Origin: Pacificispira sp040217575
Lineage (GTDB): Bacteria > Pseudomonadota > Alphaproteobacteria > UBA8366 > Aestuariispiraceae
Reading direction: 5' to 3'
NCBI GenBank assembly: GCA_040217575.1
Contig: JAVJPW010000007.1
Coordinates: forward strand, 248,001-312,000
DNA length: 64,000 nt
The first letter of the stretch is position 1; every line of letters starts with the position of its first letter. Both the position numbers and the translations under genes were made by a program. The notes beneath the pieces are model-generated. The model saw only the letters and a list, made by a program, of their open reading frames with translations, made no database searches and was not told the DNA's origin. This document shows, piece by piece, positions 17,324-26,351 of the stretch.

Positions 17324-18187
17324 ATGTTGAAGCGTTTGATTAGTCTGGTAGGCGGCGCCGTACTGTTGGCGGGCTGTTCCGTCTACGGAAACCTCGAAGA
17401 CCTTCAGAATGCCGATCGTACGGGATCCGCATTCACCAACGCGCTGGCCAATGAATACCAGGCTTTCGCTGAATTCGAAATGTTCGAAATGCGCGACTAT
17501 GTCGACGGCGATCACTTTGCACGCAAGGGGCTTCGCGCCGCTGCGGGTGAAGTCGTTCTTCCGGAAGATCCCGCAAACTGGGATGTACCGGCGGACCGCA
17601 TGAACGTGCTGAACGGCGCGCGCAACCGTCTGCTTCGTGCTTTGGACGGCGGTGGCCGCGACATGTTCCCGGCCGAGGCTGCCCTGGCGCAGGCAAAGTA
17701 TGACTGCTGGGTCGAACAGCAGGAAGAAAACCATCAGCCGGACCACATTGCTGCGTGCATGGACGAGTTCGTCGCGGCTATGGAAAAGCTGGAAATGATG
17801 ATGGCACCGCCGCCGGCACCCGAGCCGGAGCCGGAGCCCGAGCCCATGATGATGGACCCGGCCAACTTCATCGTCTTCTTCGATTGGGATAGCTCCGACG
17901 TGAGCGACGGCGCATCGCAGGTTCTCGGCCTCGTTGTCTCCAAGCTCGGTGACTACGAAAACGGCACGATCTCGCTCGTTGGTCACACGGACACGTCCGG
18001 GTCGAACGACTACAATGATCGTCTGTCGCTGGATCGTGCCAACAACGTCCGCTTCATGCTGATCGAAATGGGTGTCCCCGCGTCGCGGATCAGCGTCGAA
18101 GCCAAGGGTGAGAGCGAGCCGCTCGAAGCCACTGGCGACGGCGTGCGCAACCCGCAGAACCGTCGCGTGGAAATCACCATCCAGTGA
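17324..18187 (+). CDS. OmpA-family lipoprotein
   Basis: A 287-residue protein with a lipoprotein signal peptide (lipobox L-L-A-G-C, Cys18). The middle region (residues 20-155) is helical, then a Pro-Glu-rich hinge, then an OmpA C-terminal peptidoglycan-binding domain (residues about 178-287) with G-H-T-D-T-S-G-S and R-L-S-L-D-R-A-N-N-V and N-R-R-V-E-I. It likely ties the outer membrane to the cell wall. An AGGGGAAAT site precedes the ATG. The 296 bp upstream is AT-richer than average and holds no gene, consistent with a strong promoter. A terminator follows. Confidence 0.9.
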   Translation: MLKRLISLVGGAVLLAGCSVYGNLEDLQNADRTGSAFTNALANEYQAFAEFEMFEMRDYVDGDHFARKGLRAAAGEVVLPEDPANWDVPADRMNVLNGARNRLLRALDGGGRDMFPAEAALAQAKYDCWVEQQEENHQPDHIAACMDEFVAAMEKLEMMMAPPPAPEPEPEPEPMMMDPANFIVFFDWDSSDVSDGASQVLGLVVSKLGDYENGTISLVGHTDTSGSNDYNDRLSLDRANNVRFMLIEMGVPASRISVEAKGESEPLEATGDGVRNPQNRRVEITIQ

Positions 18188-18252
18188 TTTCGTTGCCTTC
18201 GTCGCGTGGGATCTTCGAAAGACGGTCCCACCGATGAGGAGAGTTGATGAAG

Positions 18253-18289
18253 CAGGCCGGAGATATAAACTATCTCCGGCCTGTTTCTT
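18253..18289 (+). terminator. Rho-independent terminator after the OmpA-like gene
   Basis: A 13-bp perfect stem, CAGGCCGGAGATA (18253-18265) with its complement at 18271-18283, and loop TAAAC, followed by TTTCTTT. It lies upstream of the apaG start, showing that the longer open frame beginning at 18244 is not the apaG start. Confidence 0.93.
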
Positions 18290-18309
18290 TGCGCCTGTCA
18301 GGATCTGAA

Positions 18310-18705
18310 ATGCTGTACGAAGCCGTTACGAACGACATCCGCGTGACCGTCGAGCCTGCGTTTCTGGATGCACAGTCGGATCCGGACAATGACCGCTATG
18401 TCTGGTCCTATACGATCGGCATCGAAAACCAGGGCGGACGGACGGTACAGCTTCTGAACCGGCACTGGATGATTACCAATGCGCTGGGCGTGACCGAGGA
18501 AGTGCGTGGTCCGGGCGTTGTCGGTGAACAACCGGTACTTAAACCGGGCGAACGTTTCGACTATACAAGCGGCGCGCCGCTGACCACCCCGTCGGGGTTC
18601 ATGCGCGGCGCATATGAAATGGTTGATGAGGCGGGGGAGAGATTTTCCATTGATATTCCAGCTTTTTCGCTGGATTGTCCCAATCAGCCGATCCGACTGA
18701 ACTAG
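18310..18705 (+). CDS. apaG: ApaG protein (Co2+/Mg2+ efflux-associated)
   Basis: A 131-residue protein of standard ApaG length starting M-L-Y-E-A-V-T-N-D-I-R-V-T-V. It has the immunoglobulin-like fold motifs W-S-Y-T-I-G-I-E-N-Q-G, L-L-N-R-H-W-M-I-T-N-A and G-P-G-V-V-G-E-Q-P-V-L-K-P-G-E, and the C-terminal I-P-A-F-S-L-D. ApaG is associated with divalent cation resistance and diadenosine polyphosphate hydrolysis in enterobacteria; its molecular role remains unclear. The in-frame sequence upstream of 18310 contains the preceding terminator and is excluded. Confidence 0.95.
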   Translation: MLYEAVTNDIRVTVEPAFLDAQSDPDNDRYVWSYTIGIENQGGRTVQLLNRHWMITNALGVTEEVRGPGVVGEQPVLKPGERFDYTSGAPLTTPSGFMRGAYEMVDEAGERFSIDIPAFSLDCPNQPIRLN

Positions 18706-18798
18706 CCTGCCATTATTTCACACGAAGGGGTTGCCGGGCGGTTGGTAGCCCCCCACTTCTGTGCGGTGCTTGACGAACAAAGAATGGAAAGACCCGTT

Positions 18799-19419
18799 AT
18801 GAACGCCATCCAGCCGGTCAAAGAAGCCGATGCGCTAGAGAAGGAAACGGACCGCCCGTCCCGTGAAGAGGCGGAGGCGGCCGTACGCACGCTTCTGCGC
18901 TGGGCCGGGGACGACCCGGACCGCGAAGGGCTGATTGATACGCCAGACCGTGTCGTGCGTTCGTACGAGGAGTTCTTTGCCGGCTATGCGCAGGACCCGA
19001 CGGACCTTCTGGCCCGCACGTTCGAAGAAACAGAAGGCTATGACGAGATGGTGCTTTTGCGCGGCATCTCCTTCGAAAGCCATTGTGAACACCATATGGT
19101 GCCCATCATCGGCACGGCGCATGTCGCCTATCTGCCGCGGAACCGCGTTGTCGGCATTTCCAAGCTGGCCAGAGTGGTGGAAATCTACGCAAAGCGCCTG
19201 CAGATCCAGGAAAAAATGACGGCCCAAATTGCCGACGCGATCCAGGATGCGCTGGACCCGGTCGGCGTCGCCGTTGTGGTCGATGCCCAGCATCAGTGCA
19301 TGACGACCCGCGGTGTGAAGAAGTCCGGCGTTTCGATGCTGACGTCGCGCTTCCTGGGGGCGTTCAAGGATGATGCTGCGACACGCGCCCAGTTCATGGC
19401 AATGGCGGGTCTTAACTGA
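18799..19419 (+). CDS. folE: GTP cyclohydrolase I
   Basis: A 206-residue enzyme that converts GTP to dihydroneopterin triphosphate, the first step of folate synthesis. Zinc ligands are visible as C96 and H99 in S-H-C-E-H-H and C167 in H-Q-C-M-T-T-R-G. The motifs T-P-D-R-V, V-G-I-S-K-L-A-R and Q-E-K-M-T are conserved. The ATG at 18799 is preceded by a GGAAAG site; in-frame starts further upstream (TTG 18742, ATG 18784) add residues not typical of the family. Confidence 0.97.
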   Translation: MNAIQPVKEADALEKETDRPSREEAEAAVRTLLRWAGDDPDREGLIDTPDRVVRSYEEFFAGYAQDPTDLLARTFEETEGYDEMVLLRGISFESHCEHHMVPIIGTAHVAYLPRNRVVGISKLARVVEIYAKRLQIQEKMTAQIADAIQDALDPVGVAVVVDAQHQCMTTRGVKKSGVSMLTSRFLGAFKDDAATRAQFMAMAGLN

Positions 19420-19428
19420 TCCGACCCG

Positions 19429-19560
19429 TCAATGCGCCGGTGTTTCACATGCTACAATGCAGGGATCGCCTTGTGCATGTACCGACACCGGCAGGAACCA
19501 GTAGCCGATCAGAACCGTAAATAGTGCTGTCGCGAGCATGCGCCGCATCTGTCCGCCCAT
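19429..19560 (-). CDS. Putative small secreted or membrane peptide
   Basis: A 43-residue frame with a basic start (M-R-R-M-L), a hydrophobic stretch (A-L-F-T-V-L-I-G-Y-W-F-L) and V-S-V-H-A-Q, which looks like a signal peptide with an A-x-A-like cleavage site. It leaves a short tail with two cysteines (D-P-C-I-V-A-C). No clear ribosome-binding site is seen, and no family is recognised. It may be chance; it lies 10 bp after the convergent folE. Confidence 0.3.
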   Translation of the reverse strand: MGGQMRRMLATALFTVLIGYWFLPVSVHAQGDPCIVACETPAH

Positions 19561-19835
19561 TGTTGTGACTTTGTCTTGAACGCAAGGACGACGGTGGCAC
19601 CGCGAATCCGTTGTAAGAAACTCTCGGAACCCGTAATTTGTGCACAACAGCGATAGTGAGCGTGCAAAGGTTACTGGATGTCTCGCTTGCAACTACCAGC
19701 AAACAGCCCTCGGTTTCGTCCAGGGGGTAAGGCGACTCCGAGCGTCGGCCACTACTTCCGGTTTTCCCTCAAATTTGAAATGTACCGCACAATGTGTTTC
19801 CCTCAGACTTAGATGAAACATCATGCGGGGATATT

Positions 19836-20462
19836 ATGAGATCGATTTTCGTTTCTCTTGGTTTTGCCGTCCCCCTGTTTCTGACATCGACAATTGGGCC
19901 GGCCCTTGGCAACGGCGAGATGGAACTGATCGTACCTGCGATCTCCGCCGGGACGCTCACTTACGAATCGACAAGTTCAAGCTATCCGCATTTTACGTTG
20001 GATGTTAGCAGCGACGAACTGTCCACCGCCGACGGCTCCCTTATCTATCGGTTGGACGATTGGCGAAATGTGACGGAAATTGTCGCCGGCGATTGGCGCG
20101 GTACGGCCTCACCCCATAATGGTGACCTACCGCAGGAGCCCATGCGTGTTGGGCTGTCCTGGACCCTAACATATGAAATGGACTCCACCGGTGCGTCATA
20201 CACGCGAGACCGCGACTGTATCGTCGAGGAACGTGGACAAATTACCGTTGCGGCCGGAACGTTTCACAATGCATGGCTGATAAAATGTACACTCAAGCGT
20301 CACGACCGGCGGCTGCCTAAATATGTCGAAACCTGGTTTTCATCGACAGGCCGTATTCTCATCCTGCGTAATGAAACTTGGGGCGGCAGCAATCCGGGGT
20401 CGTATAGGCGGGAACTTGTCGGCCTTTCGGACGACGTCCTGGCGATAATCTCTGGCCAGTGA
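19836..20462 (+). CDS. Secreted protein of unknown function
   Basis: A 208-residue protein with a Sec signal peptide (residues about 1-25: M-R-S-I-F-V-S-L-G-F-A-V-P-L-F-L). The mature part is beta-rich, with G-T-L-T-Y-E-S-T, a central W-T-L-T-Y-E-M, C-I-V-E-E-R-G-Q-I-T-V-A-A-G-T-F and E-T-W-F-S-S-T-G-R. This layout is reminiscent of DUF3108-like beta-clip proteins, but that is only a guess. A GGGGA site precedes the ATG at 19836. Its composition is slightly lower in GC than neighbours. It ends 9 bp before the convergent DUF3047 gene. Confidence 0.65.
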   Translation: MRSIFVSLGFAVPLFLTSTIGPALGNGEMELIVPAISAGTLTYESTSSSYPHFTLDVSSDELSTADGSLIYRLDDWRNVTEIVAGDWRGTASPHNGDLPQEPMRVGLSWTLTYEMDSTGASYTRDRDCIVEERGQITVAAGTFHNAWLIKCTLKRHDRRLPKYVETWFSSTGRILILRNETWGGSNPGSYRRELVGLSDDVLAIISGQ

Positions 20463-20471
20463 AATAGGAAA

Positions 20472-21218
20472 CTAGTCGCAATAGACCGCGGCACGCCGAA
20501 AATGGGCCGACGCCGGTTCACCCGTCTGATCGTTGTCGACGAACAGAGCGATGGCCCACACAAAATCATCCGGCGCCTCCCCGAAGGCGGCTTCAAAGTC
20601 GGCCACAATGTTCCGACGTTCGACCCGCCAGGAACCAGCGCCCCCCGCACCGGTTTGAATGACGATGTTCCGAACCAGTTCGGGCAAGTAGGGGTTGGGA
20701 ATAACATCGCCTTTGGAGTGCCGGTCGGTCGTCCAGACATAACGAAGTGTCGGGACAGGATTTGGGGAAAGCGGCGTCCCAGGGTCCCCGAACAGGACGA
20801 AAAGCGCCGCGGCGACATCGTCCGTTTCCTTGTCGGTCAGGTCCGCGCCAGGCTGAACCGCACCCACGGTCCATTCCCATTCCAGAACCGGACAGGCGAA
20901 CGGGTCGATATCGGTATCCAGATAAACCGCACTTGCGGACTCTTGCGGCACGCCCAGGATGCCCAATTCACCCTGCGGGCCCGGCGCCAGCCCCCAGTCG
21001 CCGGAACCGCGAATATCGACCTGCCGCCACCGGTCGAACAGTGCGGTTTCGGCAGCGAAAACCGTTTCACGATAGAGATCTTCGACCGCGACTTCGGGGC
21101 CGGCGACGGACGTCTGTCCGACCGGCGCGCGCGCCGTACAGGCCGAAAGGGTCAATGCGCCCAGCACCAGCCATCCCGCCAACCCAGCGCATCGATAGGG
21201 TGCTGCAAACAATCCCAC
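20472..21218 (-). CDS. DUF3047 family lipoprotein
   Basis: A 248-residue protein with a lipoprotein signal (L-T-L-S-A-C) and the DUF3047 core: V-L-E-W-E-W-T-V-G-A, D-D-V-A-A-A-L-F-V-L-F-G, P-T-L-R-Y-V-W, and A-F-G-E-A-P-D-D-F-V-W-A-I-A-L-F-V-D-N-D-Q-T-G. The family is exported and of unknown function. The longest frame starts at ATG 21257, but the GTG at 21218 has an AGGGTGG site about 10 nt upstream and gives a signal peptide of normal length, so it is preferred. Confidence 0.83.
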   Translation of the reverse strand: MGLFAAPYRCAGLAGWLVLGALTLSACTARAPVGQTSVAGPEVAVEDLYRETVFAAETALFDRWRQVDIRGSGDWGLAPGPQGELGILGVPQESASAVYLDTDIDPFACPVLEWEWTVGAVQPGADLTDKETDDVAAALFVLFGDPGTPLSPNPVPTLRYVWTTDRHSKGDVIPNPYLPELVRNIVIQTGAGGAGSWRVERRNIVADFEAAFGEAPDDFVWAIALFVDNDQTGEPASAHFRRAAVYCD

Positions 21219-21282
21219 GTCAATAGGTCCACCCTTGTCCGATTGGGAGGAAATCATACGCCTTGCGGATTTTCGATCAACC

Positions 21283-22722
21283 TCAGGAAAACCAGCGCAT
21301 CAGGACGCGTACGACCTTACGCGTCTTTTCGCTGAACAGGCTGGGGGTGAAGTAGCTGCCCGCCGTACGTTTGGTGACTTCGGACAGCGTCGGGTATGGC
21401 GCGATCATACCGGCCAGCTGGCCCATCTTCTGTTTCTGCTGCACCGCCAAGACCCAGGGCAGGATGAGTTCGCCCGCATGCGCGCCCGCAATCGTGCAGC
21501 CGACTGCCCGACCCTTTCGATCCGCGATCGCCTTTACCAGCCCGTCAGTCTGGCGTTCCGCCTGTGCGCGATCGTTTTCCGCGAAGCTCCATCGCAGGAT
21601 CTGGAAGTTTCCACGACCCAGCCTTTCGTCCGCATCCTTTTCCGTCATGCCGACATGGGCCAGTTCGGGGTCCGTATAGGTGACCCACGGCACGGCCGAA
21701 TGGTCGACCTTGGCCCAGAACATCTTGAACAGCGCCTGGCGGATGACAATGCCCGCGTCATAGCCCGCCATATGGGTAAACTGATAACCACCCGCGACAT
21801 CGCCAATGGCAAAGACGCGTCGGTTCGTGGTCTTCAGGTGCGCATCGACGGTAATGCCGGACCGGTCATGGGCGATCCCCGCCCGGTCCAGGTCCAACCC
21901 GTCCACATTGGCGCGCCGCCCAACGGCGATCAGAAGGTGGGACCCTTCGATGGTTTCACCTTGCCCATCCTTTTCGACGGTCGCGGCCACGCCGCCCGAA
22001 CCCGTCTTGGTGACGGCCTTCAGCGCCGTTCCTTCGCGGATATCGATCCCTTCGCCCCGCAGGCGGCTGAGAACCAGACCGGCAGCTTCCGGGTCGTCCT
22101 TGCCGAACGCGCGCAGCATTTCAATGACCGTTACCTTTGCACCCAAACGGCGGTGCGCCTGCGCCATTTCCATGCCGATGGGCCCGCCGCCGACGACGAT
22201 CAGATGGTCGACAGGGTCGGCATTTTCAAAAATCGTCTCATTCGTCCAATAGGGCACACCGTCCAGCCCATCGATCGGCGGGACAAAGGCGGAGGAACCG
22301 GTCGCTACGACGACGTATTTCGCATAGATGGTGGTGTCCCCGGCCTGAACCTGACGCGGGCCGGTGAAACGACCATGTTCCTGAATGACTGTAACGCCCA
22401 GGCCTTCGAACCGTTCAACGCTGTCATGGGGGGCAATGGCCGCAATGACGCTCCGAACATGGTCCCGGACCTTTACCCAATCGACGGACGGTTCGACAGA
22501 TGCAACACCGAACGCATCCGAAACGGCCTGTGCGTGGGCCGCGTGGCCAGCGGCCAGCAAGGCCTTGGACGGGACGCAACCGTAGTTCAGACAGTCCCCG
22601 CCCATTAGCCCCTTTTCAATCAGGACCGTGCGGGCACCCATTTGCGAGGCGCCGGCCGCGACGCTGAGCCCGCCCGACCCGCCACCGATCACACAGATGT
22701 CCGTTTCAATCACATGCGCCAT
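21283..22722 (-). CDS. FAD-dependent pyridine nucleotide-disulfide oxidoreductase
   Basis: A 479-residue flavoprotein of the dihydrolipoamide dehydrogenase / mercuric reductase superfamily. It has the FAD motif G-G-G-S-G-G (residues 13-18), the redox-active C-L-N-Y-G-C-V-P-S-K (C44, C49), the NAD(P)H site V-V-G-G-G-P-I-G-M-E, and A-I-G-D-V-A-G-G near the end. The C-terminal dimerisation domain lacks the usual H-x-H-P-T pair (here A-H-A-G-E and Y-P-T-L-S-E-V), so it is more like the mercuric-reductase-like or soluble thiol oxidoreductase branch than a 2-oxoacid dehydrogenase E3. No NmerA domain is present. The substrate is unknown. Confidence 0.87.
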   Translation of the reverse strand: MAHVIETDICVIGGGSGGLSVAAGASQMGARTVLIEKGLMGGDCLNYGCVPSKALLAAGHAAHAQAVSDAFGVASVEPSVDWVKVRDHVRSVIAAIAPHDSVERFEGLGVTVIQEHGRFTGPRQVQAGDTTIYAKYVVVATGSSAFVPPIDGLDGVPYWTNETIFENADPVDHLIVVGGGPIGMEMAQAHRRLGAKVTVIEMLRAFGKDDPEAAGLVLSRLRGEGIDIREGTALKAVTKTGSGGVAATVEKDGQGETIEGSHLLIAVGRRANVDGLDLDRAGIAHDRSGITVDAHLKTTNRRVFAIGDVAGGYQFTHMAGYDAGIVIRQALFKMFWAKVDHSAVPWVTYTDPELAHVGMTEKDADERLGRGNFQILRWSFAENDRAQAERQTDGLVKAIADRKGRAVGCTIAGAHAGELILPWVLAVQQKQKMGQLAGMIAPYPTLSEVTKRTAGSYFTPSLFSEKTRKVVRVLMRWFS

Positions 22723-23226
22723 GAAATGGCCCTTTACTGTTCGACTGCCTTACCGACCGTTCAGATAACATCGGTTTTCGGATGTGCGAGACACGGCCTC
22801 TCACATTGCCGTTATGAAACCGTATCTGACAATGAGGACTTGCGGCGTCTCTGATCCGGTTATGTGTCGCGAATTCAAAAGTGCATGAAATATGGGCAAA
22901 TAGACTGCGCAGATCGAATCTGTCACCAAGAACAGACAAAAGGAACGCGCCTTTGTGCGCAAATCCTTCAAAAAGACCGAGCTGAAATTAGGGGTCTGGA
23001 TCGGGAAACTACACCGCGTACATCAGATTTGCGTGCGGTGAACCAGAACGAAACAGCGAAGCCGGGCGCCATAGGCCCGGTCGGGAGAAGAGCCCATTTC
23101 GCGGTGATTTCGTCATCCAATCAAACGACCTCACAACCTTGGATCGGGCAAAGCCAAAATCAGGTTGCCCGGTCGAAGCCCGGCGGAAACCTCCATCGGG
23201 AGAAGTGGGAAAGGACATTTCGGGGA
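22723..23226. other. Long intergenic region upstream of the BCCT gene
   Basis: About 500 bp between two divergent genes. The BCCT frame is open upstream to 22864, but that stretch encodes no transporter-like sequence and has mixed composition, so it is read as leader or regulatory DNA. It is AT-richer between 22780 and 23000. No riboswitch or RNA fold could be recognised by eye. Confidence 0.4.
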
Positions 23227-24798
23227 ATGAGTGAAAACCTATACGAAACCGACTATGAGGTCGGTCAGGACAACCTGAAAAAGTGGGGGATGGACGTCCA
23301 TCACCCGGTTTTCTGGATTGCCAGCGCGCTGGTTCTTGCGTTCGTGATCGGTGTCCTGATGGCGCCCGACAAGGCGAAAGAACTCTTCGACGGCGCAAAA
23401 TGGTGGTCCATCGGGGCCTTCGACTGGCTGTTTATGATCGGCGGCAACATCTTCGTGATCTTCTGTCTGGTGCTGATTTTCCTGCCACACGGCAAGATCC
23501 GCCTGGGTGGGGACGATGCAAAGCCCGAGTTTTCGACCATGTCCTGGTTTGCGATGCTGTTCGCGGCCGGCATGGGGATTGGCCTGATGTTCTGGTCGGT
23601 TGCGGAACCGACAGCCTACTACACCGGCTGGTATGAAACCCCGCTTGCGGTCGAAGCAAACACGCCCGCGGCCGCCGACATGGCGATGGGGGCAACCATG
23701 TTCCACTGGGGTCTTCACCCGTGGGCCATCTATGCCGTGGTCGCACTGTCGCTTGCGTTCTTCAGCTACAACAAGGGGCTTCCGCTGACGATCCGGTCCG
23801 CCTTCTATCCGTTGATCGGGGAACATAGCTGGGGGTTCGTTGGTCACGCCATCGACACGGTTGCGGTTATCGCCACAATCTTTGGTCTGGCAACGTCGCT
23901 GGGCTTCGGCGCACAACAGGCGGCGGCCGGACTGAACTTCCTGTTCGGGATCGATGGCGGTGCCGGAACGCAAACCGCCATCATCATCGGTGTTACGGCG
24001 ATCGCTTTGCTGTCCGTCCTGCGCGGACTGGATGGCGGCGTGAAGGTCCTGTCTAACATCAATATGAGCATTGCCGGCCTGTTGCTGGTCTTTGTGCTGA
24101 TCGCCGGGCCAACCGCCGCGATTTTCGCGACCATGGGTACGACGGCCGCATCTTACGCAGTCAACATTATCGAACTCAGTGCCTGGTTCGGGCGTGAGGA
24201 CGAAGCCTGGATGCAGGGCTGGACGGTGTTCTACTGGGCCTGGTGGATTTCCTGGTCACCGTTCGTCGGCATGTTCATCGCCCGTGTGTCCTACGGCCGT
24301 TCGGTGCGTGAATTCATCGTAGCCGTGCTGCTGATTCCGACCCTGGTGACCCTGGTCTGGATGAGCGTCTTCGGCGGTTCCGCCCTGGACCAGATCCAGT
24401 CCGGCGTCGGCGAACTCGCCAACGGCCTGGGCGATGTGGAACTGGCCATGTTCCAGATGCTGGAAAATCTGCCACTGGCGGCGATCACATCCTTTGTCGG
24501 GATCATCCTGGTGCTGGTCTTCTTCATCACCTCGTCCGATTCCGGTTCACTGGTGATCGACGCAATCACGGCGGGCGGCAAAGTCGATGCCCCGGTCGTA
24601 CAACGCATTTTCTGGGTCATCCTGGAAGGCGTCATCGCGGCGGTTCTGCTGTTTGCCGGCGGATCGGACGCGCTGACGGCGCTGCAGGCAATGGCAATCA
24701 CGGTCGGCCTGCCGTTCACTTTGGTCCTGATCCTGATGTGCCTGTGTCTGTTCCTGGGCCTTGCCCATGAAAAGAAATACGTGTCCGAAGTCGCCTAA
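23227..24798 (+). CDS. BCCT family betaine/carnitine/choline transporter
   Basis: A 523-residue inner-membrane protein with about 12 hydrophobic segments. The BCCT signature is clear at about residues 331-345 (G-W-T-V-F-Y-W-A-W-W-I-S-W-S-P), as are G-M-G-I-G-L-M-F-W-S-V-A-E-P early on and S-S-D-S-G-S after it. The family imports betaine, choline or carnitine with Na+ or H+. The ATG at 23227 fits the family N terminus (about 50 cytoplasmic residues before the first helix). There is no long C-terminal osmosensory extension, so it is more likely a nutritional than an osmoregulated carrier. A terminator follows. Confidence 0.93.
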   Translation: MSENLYETDYEVGQDNLKKWGMDVHHPVFWIASALVLAFVIGVLMAPDKAKELFDGAKWWSIGAFDWLFMIGGNIFVIFCLVLIFLPHGKIRLGGDDAKPEFSTMSWFAMLFAAGMGIGLMFWSVAEPTAYYTGWYETPLAVEANTPAAADMAMGATMFHWGLHPWAIYAVVALSLAFFSYNKGLPLTIRSAFYPLIGEHSWGFVGHAIDTVAVIATIFGLATSLGFGAQQAAAGLNFLFGIDGGAGTQTAIIIGVTAIALLSVLRGLDGGVKVLSNINMSIAGLLLVFVLIAGPTAAIFATMGTTAASYAVNIIELSAWFGREDEAWMQGWTVFYWAWWISWSPFVGMFIARVSYGRSVREFIVAVLLIPTLVTLVWMSVFGGSALDQIQSGVGELANGLGDVELAMFQMLENLPLAAITSFVGIILVLVFFITSSDSGSLVIDAITAGGKVDAPVVQRIFWVILEGVIAAVLLFAGGSDALTALQAMAITVGLPFTLVLILMCLCLFLGLAHEKKYVSEVA

Positions 24799-24824
24799 GA
24801 CCTACGACACGCGAATATGACTAT

Positions 24825-24853
24825 GGGCCCCGCTGTTTGGCGGGGCCCTTTTT
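24825..24853 (+). terminator. Rho-independent terminator after the BCCT gene
   Basis: GGGCCCCGC (24825-24833) pairs with GCGGGGCCC (24840-24848) over the loop TGTTTG and is followed by TTTTT. Confidence 0.93.
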
Positions 24854-24885
24854 CTAGGTCGGTTCCTGTCAGTTGTTGCATTCAA

Positions 24886-24907
24886 TCGATATATCGCGAT
24901 ATATCGA
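24886..24907. promoter_or_regulatory. Perfect 22-bp palindrome, candidate ArsR operator
   Basis: TCGATATATCG followed at once by its reverse complement CGATATATCGA. It ends 3 nt before the arsR ATG and is AT-rich in a GC-rich background, as expected for an ArsR/SmtB site overlapping the promoter and start of its own operon. Confidence 0.8.
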
Positions 24908-24910
24908 AAT

Positions 24911-25249
24911 ATGATCAAAGAAACCGCACTGACCGCGTTTGCGGCGCTGGGACAGGAAACCAGACTGGATACATTCCGGCTGTTGGTCGGACATGTTCCG
25001 GACGGGCTTCCCGCCGGTGAAATCGCGGACCGGCTGGGCGTTCGGCAAAACACGCTTTCCACCCATCTGGCTGCGCTTTCCCGCGCGGGCCTGATCGACG
25101 CACGGCGCCGGGGCCGAACCATCCATTATGCGGTCGACCCAGATACGGTGCGCGGCCTTCTGGCCTTCCTGATGGAAGATTGCTGCCAGGGGAATCCCAG
25201 CATCTGCGCGCCTTTCTTTGACGCCACACCAAAACTTCGGAAAGGATGA
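24911..25249 (+). CDS. arsR: ArsR family metalloregulator
   Basis: A 112-residue winged-helix repressor: F-A-A-L-G-Q-E-T-R-L-D-T-F-R-L-L at the N terminus, recognition helix region R-Q-N-T-L-S-T-H-L-A-A-L, and R-R-R-G-R-T-I-H-Y wing. A C-terminal Cys cluster (D-C-C-Q-G-N-P-S-I-C) could bind As(III), as in C-terminal-site ArsR types; the classical C-x-C near helix alpha3 is absent. It precedes and is 7 bp from the ACR3 gene. No ribosome-binding site separates the operator from the ATG. Confidence 0.92.
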   Translation: MIKETALTAFAALGQETRLDTFRLLVGHVPDGLPAGEIADRLGVRQNTLSTHLAALSRAGLIDARRRGRTIHYAVDPDTVRGLLAFLMEDCCQGNPSICAPFFDATPKLRKG

Positions 25250-25256
25250 TGCGGCC

Positions 25257-26339
25257 ATGAGCGTGTCAGAGGGACAGGCGGGGGCATCCGACGCCGGGGG
25301 CATCGGGTTTTTCGAAAAATGGCTGTCTTTATGGGTGGCACTGTGCATTGCCGCCGGCATCCTGTTCGGCAGTACGCTCCCGGACCTGTTCGGGTTCCTG
25401 GCGGATCTGGAATATGCATCGGTCAACCTGGTCGTCGCCGTCCTGATCTGGGGCATGGTCTACCCCATGATGGTCAATGTGGATTTCGCCAGCCTGCGAC
25501 ACATCGGCGACCGGCCGAAGGGACTGTTGATCACCATCGCCGTGAACTGGTTGATCAAGCCCTTTACCATGGTCGCGCTGGGTATCCTGTTCTTTGAAAT
25601 GATTTTCGTCGAACTGATCGAACCGGCCGATGCACAGCAATATATCGCCGGCCTGATCCTGCTGGGTGCCGCGCCTTGCACCGCGATGGTGTTCGTCTGG
25701 TCGCAACTGACCCGCGGGGATGCGACCTATACACTGGTGCAGGTGTCGTTGAACGACCTCATCATGGTCTTTGCCTTTGCACCGATCGTAGCATTTCTGC
25801 TGGGGGTCACCGACATAGACGTGCCCTGGCAAACGCTGATTCTGTCGGTCGTCCTTTACGTCGTCATCCCGCTGATTGCCGGTGCCGCGACCCGGCACTG
25901 GCTTATCAGCCATGCCCGGCGACGGGACGCCGGTGAAGAAGCGGTGTCGAACTTCACCACCAGGATCAAACCGTTTTCCGTCCTGTCGCTTTTGGCAACC
26001 GTGGTCCTGCTGTTCGGCTTTCAGGGGCATGTCATTCTGGACAGCCCGCTGGTCATCGCCCTGATCGCGGCGCCGTTGCTGGTTCAATCCTATGGCATCT
26101 TCATCATCGCCTATGGCGCGGCATGGCTATGGCGGGTTCCGTTCAACGTGGCCGCGCCCTGTGCCCTGATCGGGACATCGAACTTCTTCGAACTGGCGGT
26201 TGCGGTCGCAATCGGGCTGTTTGGCCTGAATTCCGGTGCCGCACTGACAACGGTGGTGGGTGTTCTGGTGGAAGTTCCGGTCATGCTGTCTCTGGTCGCG
26301 CTGGCCAACCGGACGCGGGCACTGTTCCCGGAGAAATAG
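25257..26339 (+). CDS. acr3: Arsenite efflux transporter ACR3
   Basis: A 360-residue inner-membrane carrier with about 10 helices. The conserved Cys of the ACR3 family is in G-A-A-P-C-T-A-M-V-F-V-W-S, and the second half has the G-T-S-N-F-F-E-L-A-V-A-V-A motif. It exports As(III). The ATG at 25257 has an AAAGGATG site; the open frame starts further upstream inside arsR. It forms a two-gene operon with arsR; no arsenate reductase lies within the operon, so arsC must be elsewhere or absent. Confidence 0.94.
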   Translation: MSVSEGQAGASDAGGIGFFEKWLSLWVALCIAAGILFGSTLPDLFGFLADLEYASVNLVVAVLIWGMVYPMMVNVDFASLRHIGDRPKGLLITIAVNWLIKPFTMVALGILFFEMIFVELIEPADAQQYIAGLILLGAAPCTAMVFVWSQLTRGDATYTLVQVSLNDLIMVFAFAPIVAFLLGVTDIDVPWQTLILSVVLYVVIPLIAGAATRHWLISHARRRDAGEEAVSNFTTRIKPFSVLSLLATVVLLFGFQGHVILDSPLVIALIAAPLLVQSYGIFIIAYGAAWLWRVPFNVAAPCALIGTSNFFELAVAVAIGLFGLNSGAALTTVVGVLVEVPVMLSLVALANRTRALFPEK

Positions 26340-26351
26340 GCCCCGCAGGGG

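Noticed and set aside
18244..18309. Earlier apaG start
   Set aside because: The stretch holds the 13-bp terminator stem of the preceding gene.
21235..22608. 457-codon plus-strand frame
   Set aside because: Antisense to the disulfide oxidoreductase with its C-x4-C redox motif.
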